From contig CACIXQ010000001.1 of assembly GCA_902590655.1 (NCBI GenBank), forward strand, positions 45,993-109,992: a stretch of DNA of 64,000 nucleotides, read 5' to 3'. Below, piece by piece: positions 24,837 to 33,730 of the stretch. The stretch's first letter is position 1. Each line of letters starts with the position of its first letter. Below the pieces are notes generated by a model. It was not told the origin of the DNA. It did no database searches and saw only the letters and a list, made by a program, of their open reading frames with translations. The position numbers and the translations under genes are program-made. This DNA is from an uncultured marine group I thaumarchaeote (GTDB lineage Archaea > Thermoproteota > Nitrososphaeria > Nitrososphaerales > Nitrosopumilaceae).

Positions 24837-24929
24837 AGCGAAAAAAACACATGTAACAATTTAAGCGTATCAAGATTCGTTAATTTTTTGTTAAACGTTA
24901 ATAATCCAGCAATAATGTTTGGCTGACAT

Positions 24930-25003
24930 GGGCCGATGGTCTAGTTGGTTAGGATACTGCCTCGACACGGCAGTGGTCGAGAGTTCGAATCTCTCTCGGC
25001 CCA
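24930..25003 (+). tRNA. tRNA-Val (anticodon GAC)
   Basis: Cloverleaf: acceptor GGGCCGA/TCGGCCC, anticodon stem CTGCC/GGCAG, loop TCGACAC, T stem GAGAG/CTCTC with loop TTCGAAT, discriminator A, no encoded CCA, 74 nt. The anticodon GAC gives valine. Position 33 is C instead of the nearly universal T; the acceptor stem is valine-like. Confidence 0.85.
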
Positions 25004-25029
25004 TTTGTTTTACTAAATTTAATTAAAAA

Positions 25030-25548
25030 CTAAATTGAACTCTCAAATTGCATGTCAATTACTTGCCAAGCCGTTTCAACAGTATATTGCCCAACAACCC
25101 TGTAATCAAGATTTTCTCCTGCAGCCAGTGCATTATACACATCCTCTATGTCATCAGTTAGATTGATTGTCATTTCAGATTGTATAGGTACTTCTAATCC
25201 AGAAGTTAGTAGTGCTCTTCCTGTTAATGGTATATCAGAAATAGAGTATGAAGAACTTCCCAACGACTTTCCATCAGCAAAAAGCTCCCAAGAAATTTCT
25301 GGAACTGTAACTGTTCTGTCACCATGATTTGTTATTCCAAAAACAAGGTTCAAAGTCATACGATTATCAATACTGTCAATTTCTTTAACATTGACAGAAA
25401 GCAATTCAATTTCTGATTGTTCTAATTCTGGAATGTCAAAAGTAGAAAAATATACTATTCCACCCATGAATGCAAACATAGCTCCAATTGCAGCATATAC
25501 AATCATTTTTGATGGTTTTATGAACAAGTTATTTTCTTCATTTCTCAT
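25030..25548 (-). CDS. Membrane-anchored LEA14/WHy-like protein
   Basis: 172 residues. An N-terminal membrane helix (about 14-36) is followed by a beta-sandwich (about 42-170) like LEA14/water-stress-hypersensitivity domains: ITNHGDRTVTVPEISWEL and VPIQSEMTINL strands. Distantly like the protein at 62277 in layout. Presumed extracytoplasmic. Role in desiccation or osmotic response is possible but not shown. Confidence 0.7.
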   Translation of the reverse strand: MRNEENNLFIKPSKMIVYAAIGAMFAFMGGIVYFSTFDIPELEQSEIELLSVNVKEIDSIDNRMTLNLVFGITNHGDRTVTVPEISWELFADGKSLGSSSYSISDIPLTGRALLTSGLEVPIQSEMTINLTDDIEDVYNALAAGENLDYRVVGQYTVETAWQVIDMQFESSI

Positions 25549-25609
25549 ACAACTAAAAAACGTTGTCAGAATTCATATAGCTAATATTTGAATAAAAACA
25601 GTAATTTCC

Positions 25610-26104
25610 ATGGCAATTGAACAAGTTATCGTTACTTGGGCACATTTAGTCAGTGCATCGATTTGGGTAGGTGGCGGAATATTTCTTGGTGTTGTTCTTG
25701 CACCACTTTTGAAAAAAATGTCATTTTCCACTGAAGAAAGATTAGAGTTGATGATCAAGACGGGAAGGAGATTTAACAAGATCGCTTTGCCTTCACTTGT
25801 AATTTTGATTGTCACGGGAATCTATAATTCTCATTTGGTATTACAATCCCCTGAAATATTATTCTCGAGTAGCTATGGTGCATTTCTAATAACAAAGATC
25901 ACTCTTGTTATTGCTTTGATTGTAACTTTTGCCGTTCACATTCGTGTGTTTAGCGGGGATATGGAGAAAAAAATTACGAACAGAGAGATTGAAGATAGTG
26001 AATTGAAAAAACTTAACCGAAAAGGCATGATTCTAGGAGAAACTACAGTTGTACTATCTGTGGCCATATTGTTTTTCGCTGCCTTGCTTGATGCCGGAAT
26101 TTAA
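25610..26104 (+). CDS. CopD-like four-helix membrane protein
   Basis: 164 residues, four membrane helices (about 5-30, 53-75, 85-112, 140-161). The first helix starts TWAHLVSASIWVGGGIFLGVV, with the H/W/G pattern seen in CopD-domain (copper-export/uptake) proteins. CopD in thaumarchaea is expected because of heavy copper use. Divergent from the LEA14-like gene; transport direction is unknown. Confidence 0.72.
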   Translation: MAIEQVIVTWAHLVSASIWVGGGIFLGVVLAPLLKKMSFSTEERLELMIKTGRRFNKIALPSLVILIVTGIYNSHLVLQSPEILFSSSYGAFLITKITLVIALIVTFAVHIRVFSGDMEKKITNREIEDSELKKLNRKGMILGETTVVLSVAILFFAALLDAGI

Positions 26105-26129
26105 ACAGATTTTTTAAAGATAATTCGAG

Positions 26130-26633
26130 ATGAATGTTATGGATGGGCTTTTAATTGGACGATTTCAACCATTTCATTTGGGGCATCTTGATGCCGTTTT
26201 ATTTGGATTGGCGAGAGCAGAAAATTTGTTCATATGCATTGGAAGTTCAAACAAATCAAATGAAAGCAGGAATCCATTTTCTGCTAAAGAAAGAAGAGAA
26301 ATGATTACTTCATCAATAGATCCAACTATGTCTGATCGAATCAAAATTTTTGATATACCTGATGTTGGGGATCATGAAAAGTGGACTTTTGAGATTGATA
26401 AAACTGTACCAAAATATGATGTTGTTTTTACAAATGATGAGTTTACAGAAACTTTGTTTGAGAAACGTGGAATGAACGTAACTCCAGTCGTACTGAAAGA
26501 TCGCGAAAAATTTTCAGGTACAAATGTACGTCAGCTAATAGCAGACGGTAAAAACTGGCAGGATTTGGTTCCACGTGGCACAAAAAAAGTGCTGGATATG
26601 ATTGATGCAAAAAATCGCTTAAAAAATCTGTAA
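26130..26633 (+). CDS. nadM: Nicotinamide-nucleotide adenylyltransferase (NadM)
   Basis: Forms NAD from NMN and ATP. 167 residues (archaeal NadM type) with the nucleotidyl-transferase motif GRFQPFHLGH (about 7-16), SSNKSNESRNPFS and the C-terminal SGTNVRQLI that replaces the ISxTxxR motif. Start may be Met1 or Met4 (26139). Leads into a class V aminotransferase, 40 nt downstream. Confidence 0.95.
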   Translation: MNVMDGLLIGRFQPFHLGHLDAVLFGLARAENLFICIGSSNKSNESRNPFSAKERREMITSSIDPTMSDRIKIFDIPDVGDHEKWTFEIDKTVPKYDVVFTNDEFTETLFEKRGMNVTPVVLKDREKFSGTNVRQLIADGKNWQDLVPRGTKKVLDMIDAKNRLKNL

Positions 26634-26673
26634 TTATAAATAAAGCCAGTCTCACATTTGATCGGTAAGCTAT

Positions 26674-27819
26674 TTGGAATATCTAGTAATGTTGCCGGGG
26701 CCAACAAATGTTCCCGAAAGAATATTGCGTGCAATGTATGTACCAATGATTAATCATAGAAGCGATGATTTTGTAGAATTATACGAAGATTGTGTTGAAA
26801 AGACAAAAAAAGTATTCATGACAGAGGGGGAGGCAGTATGTCTATCTGCATCTGGAACTGGCGCAGTCGAAGCTAGCGTTGTTAATCTTATAAAAAAAGG
26901 AGACAAGGTAATCATTCCGGTTAATGGTGAATTTAGCAGCAGACTCTCACAAATGTTAGAGTGGGCGGGAGCCAATGTTATCAAACTTGAAACACCACCA
27001 GGCGAAAATTCTAGTTTTGAATCTGTAAAGGAGGCATTTGATAATAACAAGGATGTCAAGGCATTCTATTGCGTATGGAATGAAACATCTACGGGAACTA
27101 TGATAAACTATCTAGATAAGGTGAAAGACCTCACCTCAAGAAATGATTCCTATTATGTTGTGGATGGAGTTTCTATAGTTGGTGGTGAGGAACTAAAGGT
27201 AGACAAGTGGGGAGTCGATATTGCAATGACTGGTGCACAAAAAGCATTTGCAGCTCCACCAGGAATTTCTCCAATTGTTGTCAACAAGAGAACCAAAAAG
27301 TACATGATTGAAAATCCACCAAATACAATGTATTTCAACTTACCACGTTATTTCAAATATTACGAAGAAGCAAAACATACACCATTTACTCCAGCACTCC
27401 CACTACTTTATGCTTACAGAGAAGCAATGAACATGATTTTAGAAGAAGGTCTGGATAATAGAATTCAAAGACACCGAATATGTTCAGATGCTTTGTATTC
27501 AGGTCTGAGTGCAATAGGTCTGACACCATTTGCAAAAGAAGACTCCCGCTCCACTGTAGTTATAGCATTAAATTATCTTGAGGGTCTTGAGGACAAGACA
27601 TTTCGAAATACTCTGGCACAAAAATTCCGTGTACTAGTGGCAGGTGGATTTGGAAACTTGAAAGGAAAAGTTTTTCGAGTTGGCTGTATGGGTGAAGTTA
27701 ATCGTTATCATGTAATGAGAACAGTTTCTTCCATTGCATCCACATTGGATTTGATGGGCTACAAAGTAGATGCAAAAGCTGGTCTCAGTATTGCAGAAGA
27801 AAAATTAAAAGTTCTTTAA
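26674..27819 (+). CDS. Class V aminotransferase (serine-pyruvate/alanine-glyoxylate type)
   Basis: 381 residues. PLP lysine K190 in MTGAQKAFAAPPG; VVDGVSIVGG (162-171) supplies the PLP-contacting Asp. LPGPTNVPE near the N-terminus is typical of serine-glyoxylate / alanine-glyoxylate aminotransferases. Starts at TTG; TATAAATA about 30-37 nt upstream. Possibly in glycine-serine metabolism. Confidence 0.92.
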   Translation: MEYLVMLPGPTNVPERILRAMYVPMINHRSDDFVELYEDCVEKTKKVFMTEGEAVCLSASGTGAVEASVVNLIKKGDKVIIPVNGEFSSRLSQMLEWAGANVIKLETPPGENSSFESVKEAFDNNKDVKAFYCVWNETSTGTMINYLDKVKDLTSRNDSYYVVDGVSIVGGEELKVDKWGVDIAMTGAQKAFAAPPGISPIVVNKRTKKYMIENPPNTMYFNLPRYFKYYEEAKHTPFTPALPLLYAYREAMNMILEEGLDNRIQRHRICSDALYSGLSAIGLTPFAKEDSRSTVVIALNYLEGLEDKTFRNTLAQKFRVLVAGGFGNLKGKVFRVGCMGEVNRYHVMRTVSSIASTLDLMGYKVDAKAGLSIAEEKLKVL

Positions 27820-27862
27820 CCCACGTTAACTTATATAAGGAAATTCAAAAACGCAGTATACA

Positions 27863-28609
27863 ATGGCTTTTGGTAAGGGTTCATTAATTTTGGTTGATTA
27901 TACTTCCAAAGTAAAAGATACTGGCGAAGTATTTGAAACAACTATAGAGGAAGAAGCAAAAAAGCACACACTTCATGAGCCTAATGTGAAGTATCAACCA
28001 AAACTTGTTTCAATCGGAGAATCATGGGTAGTCAAAGGATTAGATGAAGCCCTAGCAAAAACTTCCGTAGGTGATAAAAAAACTATAGAAATTTCACCTG
28101 ATAAGGGATTTGGTGAAAGAGACACAGGAAAAGTTAGAATGATTCCGTTAAGAAAGCTCGGTGAAGATGCAGAAAAAGTTTCAATAGGTGATACGGTGGA
28201 AGTCGATAATAAGAAGGGTGTTGTCAGATTTATTGGCTCTGGCCGAGTTCAGATAGATTATAACCATAGATTTGCAGGCAAAATAATTCTTTATGATATT
28301 AATGTCTTGAAAGAATTAAAGACGGATGACGACAAGACATCTGGAATTTTAAAAAGATATCTTCCAGTAGAAGATGATAAAATTTCATTCAAAAAAACTG
28401 GAAAGATACTAGAAATTACTATACCAGAAGAAATGTTTCGCGCTGATGGATTGCATGCCATCAAGCACTTTATTCAAACCGACGTCTTCAAGTTTATTCC
28501 TACTTTAGAGCAGGTAAACTTTATTGAATCACATGTAAACAAAACAACAAAATCTACGGAAAAAACTACTAAGACAAAAACTAAAACAAAAAAAACTAAA
28601 GCACCTTAG
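27863..28609 (+). CDS. FKBP-type peptidyl-prolyl isomerase (archaeal long form)
   Basis: 248 residues. Residues 1-150 match the archaeal FKBP/SlyD type: ILVDYTSKVKDTGEVFETT, GEKVKGLDEAL-like WVVKGLDEALAKTSVGDKKT, then VDFNHRFAGK-like IDYNHRFAGKI, with an inserted flap. A C-terminal domain (160-225) and Lys/Thr-rich tail follow. Chaperone/prolyl isomerase. The end overlaps the convergent G1PDH by 14 nt. Confidence 0.93.
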   Translation: MAFGKGSLILVDYTSKVKDTGEVFETTIEEEAKKHTLHEPNVKYQPKLVSIGESWVVKGLDEALAKTSVGDKKTIEISPDKGFGERDTGKVRMIPLRKLGEDAEKVSIGDTVEVDNKKGVVRFIGSGRVQIDYNHRFAGKIILYDINVLKELKTDDDKTSGILKRYLPVEDDKISFKKTGKILEITIPEEMFRADGLHAIKHFIQTDVFKFIPTLEQVNFIESHVNKTTKSTEKTTKTKTKTKKTKAP

Positions 28610-29639
28610 TGCTTTTAGCAAGAGAAATAGCCTTTTCTTCAGTCATATCAACTTCACTTAGTATAGTGTATCTTTCTGGTCTTAATGATTGTGCAATGGT
28701 TAACGCTTTTGCTAGAACTTGAGGTTTTAATCCTATCTGCTTTGCAGTTGTAGGCGCACCAACGTTCTTCAGGGCTTTTACAATTTGTTTCCAATTCTGT
28801 CCTTGTAACTTTGAGATCAATATAGTACCAATCCCACACTTTTCTCCATGAAGACCCGTTCCCGGTTCTAATTTATCAACCGCATGCGAAAACAGGTGTT
28901 CTGCGCCAGAACATGGCCTACTACTACCAGCTATGCACGATGCAACTCCGGCACTGATTAGTGCTTCCACAATCTCTCTAACATGTAGACCTTTTTTTGA
29001 GAAACGAGCAGAATTTTTTATCAAAAATTGTGCACTCATTGATGCTAACTCAGCCGAATATCTACCATAGTACTCACCAGTCTTATCTCTACCCAACTGC
29101 CAGTCGCGTACAGCAGTAATTTTTGCTATTAGGTCTCCACAACCACTTGCAAGTAATTTCTTAGGTGCTTTTTTCATAATATCTACATCCACAAAAACAC
29201 CTAGTGGGGCAGTGGCAACTAGCGAATGTGGTTTGTCTCCCTTGACTGATACAAATGGACTAGCAATACCATCATGTGATGCTGATGTTGGAACACTAAC
29301 AAACGGTTTGTTAAGATTAAACCCAATGAGCTTTGCTATATCTACAGAGCGTCCGCCACCAACACCAATAACTAAATCACTTTTACTTTGGCGTACTTTT
29401 TTTTCAATATCTTGTATAGTTTTTTGATCATTGGTTTTAGCTAAATACCATTTACTTTTAATTTTAGATCCAGTAAGAGACGACTCAATTTTCTTTTGTA
29501 CTATTTTTTTAACATTGCCCCCAGAAATCATTGAAACATTTTTTGTTTTCTTTAGTGAATTTAGAAAATTACCGAGATCGCCGATATTTTTATCTCCAAC
29601 AACAATTTGGCGAGGCAGCTCCATTGTATGTGATGGCAT
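28596..29639 (-). CDS. egsA: sn-Glycerol-1-phosphate dehydrogenase
   Basis: Reduces DHAP to sn-glycerol-1-phosphate, the archaeal lipid backbone. 347 residues from ATG at 29637-29639 (MPSHTMELP). The frame is open back to 29861 but that part overlaps the divergent proteasome gene. NAD(P)-binding GVGGGRSVD, SVPTSASHDGIASP, and the metal ligands in GCGDLIAK, SGAEHLFSHA and HGEKCGIGT match the family. Its product feeds the GGGP synthase gene at 11377. Confidence 0.95.
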   Translation of the reverse strand: MPSHTMELPRQIVVGDKNIGDLGNFLNSLKKTKNVSMISGGNVKKIVQKKIESSLTGSKIKSKWYLAKTNDQKTIQDIEKKVRQSKSDLVIGVGGGRSVDIAKLIGFNLNKPFVSVPTSASHDGIASPFVSVKGDKPHSLVATAPLGVFVDVDIMKKAPKKLLASGCGDLIAKITAVRDWQLGRDKTGEYYGRYSAELASMSAQFLIKNSARFSKKGLHVREIVEALISAGVASCIAGSSRPCSGAEHLFSHAVDKLEPGTGLHGEKCGIGTILISKLQGQNWKQIVKALKNVGAPTTAKQIGLKPQVLAKALTIAQSLRPERYTILSEVDMTEEKAISLAKSTKVL

Positions 29640-29733
29640 GCGTTTTTTACTTTTCAAGTGCTTATTATTTGCCTCACAAAAGTTATTTAAAGGGTAAAAA
29701 TAATCTGAGATTATCTCAAACGAGGTATATTCT

Positions 29734-30366
29734 ATGACTACGAATATTGAAGAAAAAATATTACACGGTACAACCACAGTAGGGATCAAAGCATCAGATG
29801 GTGTTGTCCTATGTGCTGATATGAGAGCTAGTGCCGGATACTTTATTGCAAATAATAACACTATGAAGATACAAAAAATATATGATCATGCAGGCTTGAC
29901 ATTAGCTGGTGGGGTTGCTGATGCTCAGAACCTAACTGACATTTTGAGATATCATGCAAATGTGCATGCAGTTCAAACAAACGAAAACATACCTATAAAA
30001 TCATTGGCAAGACTATGTTCACTAGTTTTTCACCAAAATAGAGGCTATCCATTTATGGCCGACATTTTACTCGGCGGATATGATCGTGACGGACCAGCAT
30101 TGTTTAATGTAGACATGTTTGGCTCGGTAGAAGAAAAATCCTATGTAACAACTGGAAGCGGTTCACCTGTTGCATACGGTCTTTTAGAAGGTGAGTATCG
30201 TGATGATCTCACACTTGAAGATGCAAAAGCAGTTGCCCTTCGTGCAGTCAAAGCTGCTATTGTAAGAAATATTGGAACCGGCGATGGAATCAACGTGGCA
30301 ACAATTGATAAAAACGGATTCCAGCTTTTGACAAAAGAACAAAAAAAATCTATAATTTCGCTTTAG
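29734..30366 (+). CDS. psmB: Proteasome beta subunit
   Basis: Catalytic subunit of the 20S proteasome. A 12-residue propeptide ends at G12; T13 becomes the catalytic N-terminal threonine (TTTVG). Mature D17 (D29) and K33 (K45) are present, plus the GSGS segment (TTGSGSPVAYG). Starts at ATG, divergent from egsA. Regulator and alpha subunit are not in this window. Confidence 0.97.
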   Translation: MTTNIEEKILHGTTTVGIKASDGVVLCADMRASAGYFIANNNTMKIQKIYDHAGLTLAGGVADAQNLTDILRYHANVHAVQTNENIPIKSLARLCSLVFHQNRGYPFMADILLGGYDRDGPALFNVDMFGSVEEKSYVTTGSGSPVAYGLLEGEYRDDLTLEDAKAVALRAVKAAIVRNIGTGDGINVATIDKNGFQLLTKEQKKSIISL

Positions 30367-30373
30367 TGATTTA

Positions 30374-32308
30374 ATGCAAAAAAAGCAACAGCAATCAGTA
30401 CCTAATAGCCAAAATATTATGGCAACCATACTGACAAGTATACCCAAGGAAGCTAATGTGACTAAAATTGACTATGAAGGTCCTAGGATTGCACTATACA
30501 CAAAAACTCCAAGATTTTTGATGGAAAACAACACAATAATTTCTAATCTTGTTAAGCAGATTAAGAAGCGAATTGTTATTCGAATAGATGAATCAATCAG
30601 AAAAAATGAGGATGATGTAAGAAAAGTACTTAATCAAAAAGTACCAAAAGATGCAAATCTACAAGGAATCTATTTTGATACTACTACAGGCGAAGTTTCC
30701 ATAGAGGTCAAGCGCCCATGGCTTTGCCAGAGAAACGCTGAAGAGTTCAGCCATGCTGAAATATCCGAAGAAACCGGTTGGAAGCTACGTGTAAGAAAAT
30801 CTACAAACAAACCATCAAACACAATACAAGCTATAAACTACCAACTCAAACTTTCATCATCTGAGAGGACGAAGCATCTTAAACAAACTGGAGAGCAAAT
30901 TTTCAGACCTCGACTTGCACAAAAATCTGAAGTGTCCTTACTAACACTTGGCGGATTCGGTCAAGTAGGAAGATCATGTATGTTGTTAACTACACCAGAC
31001 AGTAAGGTGTTGATTGATTGTGGTATCAATCCTGGAGCACGAAGTCCCAGAGAGGCATTTCCACGCCTTGATTGGGCGAACATAACACTTGATGATTTGG
31101 ACGCAGTAGTAATAGGCCATGCACATCTTGATCACACTGGATTTCTACCAGTTTTGCTCAAGTATGGCTACAAGGGACCAATTTACTGCACAGAACCAAC
31201 ACTCCCCATGATGAATCTAATTCAGCTTGACGCAATTAAGGTGGCAACAGCTCAAGGTAAAACTCCACTTTATGCAGACAGAGATGTCTATCAAGTAATG
31301 AGGCAAGCCATTACCATTCCTTACGGAGCAGTAACTGACATTTCACCTGACATAAAGCTTGTACTGTCAAATGCTGGGCATATTTTAGGTTCAGCAACAT
31401 GTCATTTCCATATAGGTAATGGAGAACATAATTTTGTGTATACTGGTGACATCAAATATGGCAAAAGTATGCTTCTTGAAAGTGCCAACACCAATTATCC
31501 ACGGGTAGAAACTTTGCTTATCGAAAGTACATATGGTCTAAAAGAAGACATTCAACCAGACAGAGAAGAAGTTGAATCTGCATTTGTTACTTCAGTAAAC
31601 TCTATTCTAAAAGATGGTGGGAAGGTTCTCATACCAATTCCTGCTGTTGGGCGTGCACAGGAGCTTATGTTAGTTATTGATCAATACATGAAGTCTGGGG
31701 AGCTTGTTGAAGCTCCAGTATTCATGGAAGGAATGATACAGGAAGCCACTGCAATCCATGAAGCATTTCCGGAATATCTAGTAAGGGATCTCAAAAAGAA
31801 AATTTTAGAAACTGATGATAACCCATTTGATTCTGAATACTTTACAAACGTTGAACATCAGGACGGAAGAGACGAAGCATTACGAGAAAATTCACCATGT
31901 ATAATTATTGCAACATCTGGAATGCTTGAGGGTGGACCGGTTCTTGAATATTTTAAGAATATTGCACCAGAACCAAAGAACAAGATCCTGTTTGTATCTT
32001 ATCAGGTCAATGGTACACTTGGTAGACGAGTCATGGATGGTTCAAGACAGGTTTCAATATTGGGAAAAGAAGGAAAGATTGAAGTGGTATCAATAAATTG
32101 CAGTACGGAAAGACTTGATGGATTTAGTGGACACAGTGATTACAACCAACTCATGTCATTTGTACATAGATTACGACCAAAATTAAGGCGCGTACTTGTT
32201 AATCATGGAGAGAGAAAAAAATCAGAGAATCTCTCAATGTCAATTCGTAGAATGTACAGAGTAACGTCACACTATCCGCAAATTCAAGAAGCGATTAAAT
32301 TATTTTAG
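30374..32308 (+). CDS. aCPSF1/FttA beta-CASP ribonuclease (transcription termination factor)
   Basis: 644 residues. N-terminal KH domains (about 15-160), then a metallo-beta-lactamase core with HAHLDHTG (249-256) and a beta-CASP cap, ending with SGHSDYNQLM and VNHGER. In archaea aCPSF1 (FttA) cuts nascent RNA and ends transcription. Close spacing behind psmB (7 nt) suggests a shared transcript. Start at 30374 or ATG 30419 (Met16). Confidence 0.96.
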   Translation: MQKKQQQSVPNSQNIMATILTSIPKEANVTKIDYEGPRIALYTKTPRFLMENNTIISNLVKQIKKRIVIRIDESIRKNEDDVRKVLNQKVPKDANLQGIYFDTTTGEVSIEVKRPWLCQRNAEEFSHAEISEETGWKLRVRKSTNKPSNTIQAINYQLKLSSSERTKHLKQTGEQIFRPRLAQKSEVSLLTLGGFGQVGRSCMLLTTPDSKVLIDCGINPGARSPREAFPRLDWANITLDDLDAVVIGHAHLDHTGFLPVLLKYGYKGPIYCTEPTLPMMNLIQLDAIKVATAQGKTPLYADRDVYQVMRQAITIPYGAVTDISPDIKLVLSNAGHILGSATCHFHIGNGEHNFVYTGDIKYGKSMLLESANTNYPRVETLLIESTYGLKEDIQPDREEVESAFVTSVNSILKDGGKVLIPIPAVGRAQELMLVIDQYMKSGELVEAPVFMEGMIQEATAIHEAFPEYLVRDLKKKILETDDNPFDSEYFTNVEHQDGRDEALRENSPCIIIATSGMLEGGPVLEYFKNIAPEPKNKILFVSYQVNGTLGRRVMDGSRQVSILGKEGKIEVVSINCSTERLDGFSGHSDYNQLMSFVHRLRPKLRRVLVNHGERKKSENLSMSIRRMYRVTSHYPQIQEAIKLF

Positions 32309-32578
32309 ATCATAATCAGGCTTCCAAATCTTTATTCTTGGAGGAGTTACAACAATTCTTTCCTCACCAAGACGTGCAATGTCTGCGCCTGAATCTCTTG
32401 CAATCACATACAATTCCTCAACAATCTTTCTCAACTTCTCAACATCCTTTTGGGCTAGAGGAGTAACTCGGAGAATTAGGATCATACCCTTTTTGATATC
32501 CTCCTTGATCGTGTGGATATCACTAGGATCCCTAATTGTTATCGCTTTCAGATATGTTGGATTTGCCTGTTTTTGCAT
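32300..32578 (-). CDS. sepF: SepF-like cell-division protein
   Basis: 92 residues matching archaeal SepF (DUF552): LKAITIRDPSDIHTIKEDIKKG, then ILILRVTPLA and a DSGADIARLGEERIVVTPP strand. SepF anchors FtsZ to the membrane in archaea. The usual amphipathic N-terminal membrane-targeting helix is short here. Its 3' end overlaps the aCPSF1 gene by 9 nt in convergent orientation. Confidence 0.85.
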   Translation of the reverse strand: MQKQANPTYLKAITIRDPSDIHTIKEDIKKGMILILRVTPLAQKDVEKLRKIVEELYVIARDSGADIARLGEERIVVTPPRIKIWKPDYDLK

Positions 32579-32647
32579 TAGCTATCTTGCGATCAGCTCC
32601 TTCAAAAAGTCTTTCTTATCTTTCACGAGTAAATTGTGGCTTGTTAT

Positions 32648-33658
32648 CTAAATTCTGAGTTTTACATATGATGCTTCTTCAGCAGATTTTGTTGACACAT
32701 CAACGTCCTCATTTTTATGAACTGTAACAATACCAGTTTTATCTTTTGGTGCATCAGAGTATCGCAGCGTAATACTAGCTGAAAATTCTACATGTTTATC
32801 AGCATTATCTCCTCTTAACAAGACAGTTGGACCAACATGTTCCTTTGCCTCAAGCAAAATGTCATTTGGTAATGCAAGTGATTTGATCATTTCATTCTCA
32901 TCTTTGTTTCTTCCAACAATTAACTTAGTGTCCTGATCCAATCTAAAATGCCTTCCAATTTTTAGTAGATCAATATCATTTGTTGTTGGTGTCTGAGTAT
33001 GCCCGAACAAATCTTTAGCTCTTAATGAGAATGCAGGATCTGTCAATAGACAACCACCACCAGCATTTGGTGGATCTTCAAGACCAAACTCTTTTGCCAT
33101 TCGGAGTTGCTCCCTTCTAGAACGTCCTCTTATCATGCCAAGATCTTTTCTTTTTATCAGACCATTTTTTTCTGGATCAGTAGCAGGTAGTAATGCAGCT
33201 GATAATGGTCTAACAATTTTTCCCTCTAAGCCAGATAGCTTTTCAATTTTTTTCAATGCAGGTGCAAACTGACTCATTGGTCTTTGCCCAAGTACTTCAC
33301 CAGAAATGATGAACTCTGCACCAATCTCTTCCATGTGTTTTTTACCAGCTTCAAACATCATTGCCCTACAATCAATACACGGATTCATTCCAGAACCATA
33401 ACCATACTTTGGATTCTTTAACATCTCAATGTATTCGTCTCCGAGATAAACTGTTTTCAGATCAACTCCTAACTTTTCTGCTTTCTCTCTAATCTCAAAA
33501 CCACAACCTCTACCGCAATCAAAGTCACAAAATGGCGTTTTGATCGCAACCGCTGAAACTTCAAAACCTTGTTTTTGTATTGCTTTTACGGCAAGTGTAC
33601 TATCTAATCCTCCAGAAAGCAGTGCAACGACTTTCTTTTTCTCTTCCTTTTCTGCCAT
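32648..33658 (-). CDS. PP-loop ATP pyrophosphatase, MnmA-like (tRNA thiolation type)
   Basis: 336 residues. The PP-loop SGGLDS is at 15-20. Cysteine motifs CDFDCGRGC (44-52) and MNPCIDC (about 92-98) suggest metal or sulfur-carrier chemistry. The C-terminal ~90 residues form a beta-rich domain. Related proteins thiolate tRNA; which base is modified here cannot be read from the sequence. ATG start. Confidence 0.82.
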   Translation of the reverse strand: MAEKEEKKKVVALLSGGLDSTLAVKAIQKQGFEVSAVAIKTPFCDFDCGRGCGFEIREKAEKLGVDLKTVYLGDEYIEMLKNPKYGYGSGMNPCIDCRAMMFEAGKKHMEEIGAEFIISGEVLGQRPMSQFAPALKKIEKLSGLEGKIVRPLSAALLPATDPEKNGLIKRKDLGMIRGRSRREQLRMAKEFGLEDPPNAGGGCLLTDPAFSLRAKDLFGHTQTPTTNDIDLLKIGRHFRLDQDTKLIVGRNKDENEMIKSLALPNDILLEAKEHVGPTVLLRGDNADKHVEFSASITLRYSDAPKDKTGIVTVHKNEDVDVSTKSAEEASYVKLRI

Positions 33659-33730
33659 TATAATTACAGAATAATATCAATATACAAACTTTCCAACATA
33701 CATAAATTCACAAAAACATCTTTTTGAACA

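Noticed and set aside
28596..29861. Long G1PDH start at 29861
   Set aside because: Would overlap the divergent proteasome gene and add 74 residues absent from the family.
32598..32643. 14-residue GTG ORF upstream of the sepF gene
   Set aside because: Too short; probably leader sequence.
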